Assembly: GCA_013339895.1 (NCBI GenBank)
Contig: JABACO010000015.1
Location: 6,845,680-6,909,679 of the forward strand
Length of the DNA stretch: 64,000 nt
Origin: Ephydatia muelleri
Taxonomy: Eukaryota > Porifera > Demospongiae > Spongillida > Spongillidae
Direction of reading: 5' to 3'
Positions 59,905 to 64,000 of this stretch are shown here, in pieces; the first letter of the stretch is position 1; each line of letters opens with the position of its first letter. The position numbers and the translations under genes were made by a program. Under the pieces are notes generated by a model. The model was given only the letters and a program-made list of their open reading frames with translations, did no database searches and was not told the DNA's origin.

Positions 59905-60717
59905 TCTTTATAAGTGGTCACAAATTCATTTTAATTTTCGAAGGGAGGGAGGGAGGTTAAAAAATTTAATAATAGAAATTATATGTATATGAGTTCTTAA
60001 TGTTCTGACGTACGGTTCCTCCTTGTCCTCTTCCTCTCCCCCAGCCTCTTCTATGGCCGCAGCAGCCTGGTTCCGGCCATGGGAGCCATGCGAGTGGTGG
60101 TGGCAGCGACCAGGGTGGCAGCAGGCGAAGTGGTGGTGGGGGCACTGGTGCCAATACTGGTGCCAATACTGGTGGGGCTGGTGCAGGTAGCGGTGCTCTT
60201 GCTTCTGCTGCTGGAGGTGGGGGCAGCTCTGCTGTTGGCGGTGGGGGCAGCTCTGCTGCTGTTGGCGGTGGGGGGCAGCTCTGCTGCTGTTGGCGGTGGG
60301 GGGCAGCTCTGCTGCTGCTTCTGCTGGTGGTGGCAGGGGCAGTGCTGCAGCTGCTGCAGCTGCTGCTGGCGGTGAGGGCAGCGCTGCTGCTACTGCTGGC
60401 GGCGGACGGTAGGGGGGCAGCACTGTATCTAGCGGCGGCGGCGGGGGCAGCTCAGCTGGTGCTGCGTAAAGGGAAGAGGAGTAGGAGGATGTAGTCGTCT
60501 TCCGACTCCTCTTCAAGAAATCTTTCAAATTCCAAGTTTTGCATCTGAATCAACATGACAGAGAGTATAGAAACAAAGTGCAAGGATTTAGTTTTTACCT
60601 TTTTCGTTCTCAGTCTCAGCAAGCAAAGTGCACTATTTGGCGGGTGAGATTTGGGCTCATACAAGGAGTAGCTATATGGAGAAGGATATGGTTGCAGTAA
60701 TTTTCAGTGCTCAAATG
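59905..60717 (-). repeat. Duplicated Pro/Ala-rich unit (unit C), copy 2
   Basis: Inverted relative to 32675-34145, with the same landmarks. The minus-strand frame 60528-59926 encodes LPPPPPLDTVLPPYRPPP followed by Ala/Pro repeats. An ATG at about 60542 opens a frame containing FERFLEEESEDDYILLLLF. Internally shorter than copy 1 by 913 bp at a CTCA junction. Confidence 0.6.
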
Positions 60718-60728
60718 CTCATAAACAG

Positions 60729-61561
60729 TTGCAGGCGGGCTGCTGTTGTACATCAGATAAGGAAGCCTTTTTGTACATCAGATTAAGGATGACACCCCAA
60801 TATTCAATAGACAGGTCACAAAGGAGAAAGGACTACTGTACACAACAGTTGGGTCACCATGCATGCTTTACATGTGAAGTGAATGGTTTTGTGCAGATCC
60901 CTTACATGCGTGCTGTACACATGTTGCATGCACATCTTCCTATAGCTTTTTAATGCTAGTGCAATACAACATGCCATGACATACCTTTGGGTGGTAGTGG
61001 TAGTTTGGTGACCCCTGCGATACCGCTTCCTCTCGGCAGCACGTTTAGCCAATCGGACAGCGGGGTCATTCCAATACCGATTCCTTTCAGATGCCTTAAT
61101 GGCAGCTGAATTGTCCTCGTATGTCTGCCTTTTAGCAGCGCGGTTCTCCTCGACGTCCTCTTGATATCGCTGCCTTTTAGCAGCACGGTTGTCCTCGACG
61201 TCCTCTTGATATCGCTGCCTTTAGCAGCGCGGTTCTCCTCGAGGTCCTCTTGATATCGCTGCTTTTTAGCAGATTGCTTAGATTCAATATCTGCGTTGTA
61301 GCTGTCGCGTACAGAGGCCTTCTTCTTTTCGGGATCGGCCTTGTAGCTGTCGCGTACAGAGTCCTTCTTTTCGGGATCGACCTTGTAGCTGTCGCGTAAA
61401 GAGGCCTTCTTCTTTTCGGGATTGGCCTTGTAGCTGTCGCGTACAGAGGCCTTCTTCTTTTCGGGATCGGCCTTGTAGCGCGCTCGGGCTTTAGCCTTGT
61501 TTTTCTTGTGATAAAATAGCGTCTTGCTCTTCTCGCGAAGGCATTTAACTTCACTAGCCAA
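60729..61561 (-). mobile_element. Helitron-associated repeat, copy 2 (basic repeat exon)
   Basis: The minus-strand frame from 61558 starts MASEVKCLREKSKTLFYHKK and runs through five copies of a KADPEKKKASVRDSY unit, then KKQRYQED and ENRAAK units, to a donor near 60988 (G|GTATGTCATGG). Downstream intron-like sequence to 60729 is shared with 20885-21150. Such basic repeats precede the Rep/helicase part in sponge Helitron-like proteins as I recall them. No helicase follows here. The frame is lost once in the ENRAAK repeats. Confidence 0.6.
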
Positions 61562-61808
61562 AGTTAAAATGCACCAAATAAATTTCGTTCAGGTTGGAGT
61601 ATTTATGCTGCATGCTGTATAAATAACTTCAATAAACAAATAATAACTTCATACCAATTCCTATATAGAACTTGCTACCGCATGAGGACTTCTCGCTGTA
61701 TTTTCTTTCTAGATGTCTATATGACCTTAAGGGGCACCGTGCAGGTGAATTCCGAAGCGATTGGTGCTATTGCCGTTCTTCAAAACCGTTCGTAGCTCGT
61801 GTTATACC

Positions 61809-61828
61809 TTCCTAAGGAAGAAGAAGAA

Positions 61829-61876
<48 letters not shown>
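61809..61876. repeat. (GAC)n microsatellite
   Basis: About 19 GAC triplets after a GAAGAA run. Confidence 0.95.
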
Positions 61877-63421
61877 ATAGAATTTTTTAGGACTGGGCAC
61901 GAGAAGCAGGAATTCGTTTGTTTCTCTAAAAGCACACCGTTTTATGACACGGAACAAACGTAGAACTGAGTTCTCGTTCCATCGCGACAAAGAGATAAGC
62001 GATCCGTTTCTCCGTTGTCCCTCCAGACGAGAGTAAAGTTTTTTTAATGATTTCATCAATCCTCAATATTGAACCTGTTGCCGCAGGTTCAGATAAAAAA
62101 CAATGTGATGAAATAGTAAATGGTAACGTCCGTAAAAAAAACTACTACGAGGAAATGCCCCGCCTTCTTTCAGCTCTGCACTTTGTCCTAGAATTATGTC
62201 GTTAAGCAAAGTACAACGCGCTTGATGTCACCAACTTCGCCGGTGTAATGCCCCAACCAGATGGTCTCAACACCTGCACCATTTTGAATTCGTAGTTTAG
62301 TATTACACCTCAGATCCACATTCGCGATTGATGAAAATAAAGGGCATATCCAAAAATCACAATTTTTTTACATGTATTTAGTTTTTAGGTTTTTGTCATT
62401 ACAACAGCTTAAGAAAGTTGCTTTGCATCCATGTTTGATTTTTGAATAGTAGTTTACAAGCAAATAACCACACACCAAATAACCACACACCAAATAACCA
62501 CACCGAAAAAAAATCATTCACGTAAAAACAGAAAAAGAAAGTACATTTCGACGATCAAATGAACATCAAAAATCACCTATTAGTGGGCTTTTCCATAGAC
62601 ATGTACACACAGTCTCCTCTGAGCAGTTATTTATTAACCTTTTAAAATCGCATGCAAGTTAGATTACTCCAGCATTACGTAATTAGTAATTCAATTATTC
62701 ATGCCTAATACATGCAATTTTAGAACGATCGTTACTACACACACACGCACACGCACACGCACACATAAACACACACACACACGCACACACACACACACAC
62801 GCACACACACACACACGCACAAACACACACACAATTGGTCAGTTGAAATTCAATAAAAAGGGAGATTTTACGGGATGTTTGGCCCTAGTTCATATCAGCT
62901 TCAGATCCACAGGGTTTCCATTCTCTTAATCCGCATCAGTTCCACATGTCAAGTCTTAATCAGCCTCAGTTGTACGCATCTAATTTCTATTAACTTCATT
63001 TACACATGTCCAGTCTTAATTAGCTTTAGGAAGGCGGTATTGCCGATGCATATGTACATGACTCAGTGACCACTATATGCGCAGATACAGTATATATGTT
63101 TTACGGCCCGATTTGAATCCGTGACCCGCTTTAAATCGGGTTGACCCTTTGAACAGATCACGCACACGAGCTAGGTGAATAGACGGATCCGCGGACTCAA
63201 CTACATGTCGCGCAGAATTTTTCAATAAAATAAAATAAATAAATAAAAAGAAATTAAATTCTTCCAGTATGCTATGCATGAGCAATCTATAAAATAGAGT
63301 AGAGAGGTGCTCCATCATCCATCCCAAGTCCACTCCTCCACTTCACTCGTGAGCCCCTTAGACACAAACTGGTTGCCCTTATGATAGCAAAGGCCAGTCG
63401 GGCCCTAACATATCCACATGT
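61877..63421. other. Spacer without supported gene
   Basis: AT-rich. Holds three AAATAACCACACACC copies (62462-62505), a CA repeat and a TCAG-rich degenerate repeat at 62895-63030 (TTAATCAGCCTCAGTT-like). Confidence 0.4.
62738..62834. repeat. (CA)n/(CACACG)n microsatellite
   Basis: CA dinucleotides with regular ACGCAC interruptions. Confidence 0.95.
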
Positions 63422-64000
63422 TTAAGAATAGGGCTTTTCCCATTTGTGAGCCAGGTTGGCTGCCATTCTCTTTAGGAAATGTTCGGCCTCTCTGTGTAGC
63501 AAACCATCCACTGACAGCACTATTGGTGTAAAGTTACCCCTCCGCTCAACTACAGCCTGCTCATAGACCCTCTTCTTCTCTTTAGCTCCAGACTCCAGGA
63601 TGGCTTCAGGTGAACGAGTGCGATGAGAAGGAGCATCAGTGTCAACAACTTTGACATCAAATAGTGCCTCCACCTGAGGTTGCCATATCCCACGTATCCC
63701 CAAGTCCAGTCTTAGCCCACCATCTGCTTTCTTAACATCAGCCTCTCTGACAACTGGTTCTTTGATGACATGTGTCCGTACCTGTGATGCTATATCTCCT
63801 ATGCCAGTCTCTGATTTCATTGTGTCTTTGAATGACAAGACCTCCCTTCTTGCAATCAAGGGCATGCTGAAGGGTTAAGGCAGTACCACAACCATCACAT
63901 TTAGGAGGTAGACAGGGAGGATCCCGCAAATAACGCATGGCTAGGCCATCTCTGAACTGCAAGGGTGACAGGTCAAAATGGTAGTTCTGTAGAGGAAGTA
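63422..64000 (-). mobile_element. LINE 3' end (truncated by window edge)
   Basis: The minus-strand frames encode [18 protein letters not shown], then a CxxC...HALDCKKGG zinc-finger block and RHNEIRDW, then VKKADGGLRLDLGIRG, and end at 63422 with LHREAEHFLKRMAANLAHKW. This C-terminal zinc-finger/nuclease-like region follows the reverse transcriptase in a large invertebrate LINE group (compare 31331-32140). One frame change near 63850 separates the finger block from the tail, so the copy is probably inactive. Confidence 0.65.

Overview
This is eukaryotic, metazoan nuclear DNA. The genes are spliced with short GT-AG introns and have clear animal orthologs (HPS4, PHAF1, OGFOD2, NDUFS8, TIMM22, UQCR10, DCTPP1, a PARP14-type ADP-ribosyltransferase). 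A demosponge is my best guess. The reasons are the compact genes, a cAMP-receptor-like GPCR, and transposon proteins with 'KADPEKKKA'-type basic repeats that I associate with sponge genomes. A cnidarian or other early-branching animal cannot be excluded from sequence alone.

The left half (1-25 kb) is mostly mobile DNA. A nearly complete Plavaka-type (CACTA-related) DNA transposon lies at 656-6876, with short terminal inverted repeats and subterminal repeat arrays, and two foldback elements are nested inside one of its introns. A TTAA-flanked element occupies 7541-8899. At 10903-14260 (minus strand) there is an 11-exon gene that stays open across every predicted splice junction (941 codons). 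It joins a RAG1-like N-terminal zinc region and RING to a transposase-like core unrelated to RAG1/Transib, as in the N-RAG-TP transposons. The 3' end of a second copy sits at the left window edge. A Ty3/gypsy LTR-retrotransposon fossil (about 18.1-20.3 kb) is inserted in a Helitron-associated repeat. An 854-codon PIF1 helicase-OTU protein (22397-24961) follows.

The middle (25-35 kb) has the host gene OGFOD2, a large 17-bp minisatellite, a single-exon cAR/GPR157-like GPCR whose 5' flank is a MITE, LINE debris, and a duplicated proline/alanine-rich unit flanked by palindromic MITEs.

The right half (35-59 kb) is gene-dense: PARP14-like (+), DCTPP1 (-), NDUFS8 (+), PHAF1 (-), UQCR10 (-), TIMM22 (+), HPS4 (-). 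DCTPP1/NDUFS8 and UQCR10/TIMM22 are head-to-head pairs with very short shared promoters. Three of the genes act in the mitochondrial inner membrane. HPS4 introns are filled with different minisatellites, one of which appears to be a tandem multiplication of a 5' splice site. The two single-base frame breaks, in PARP14-like and DCTPP1, look like residual assembly indels but need checking.

The right edge (59-64 kb) holds inverted copies of the repeats seen at 20-21 kb and 32-34 kb, simple repeats and a truncated LINE. No rRNA, tRNA or CRISPR was recognised.
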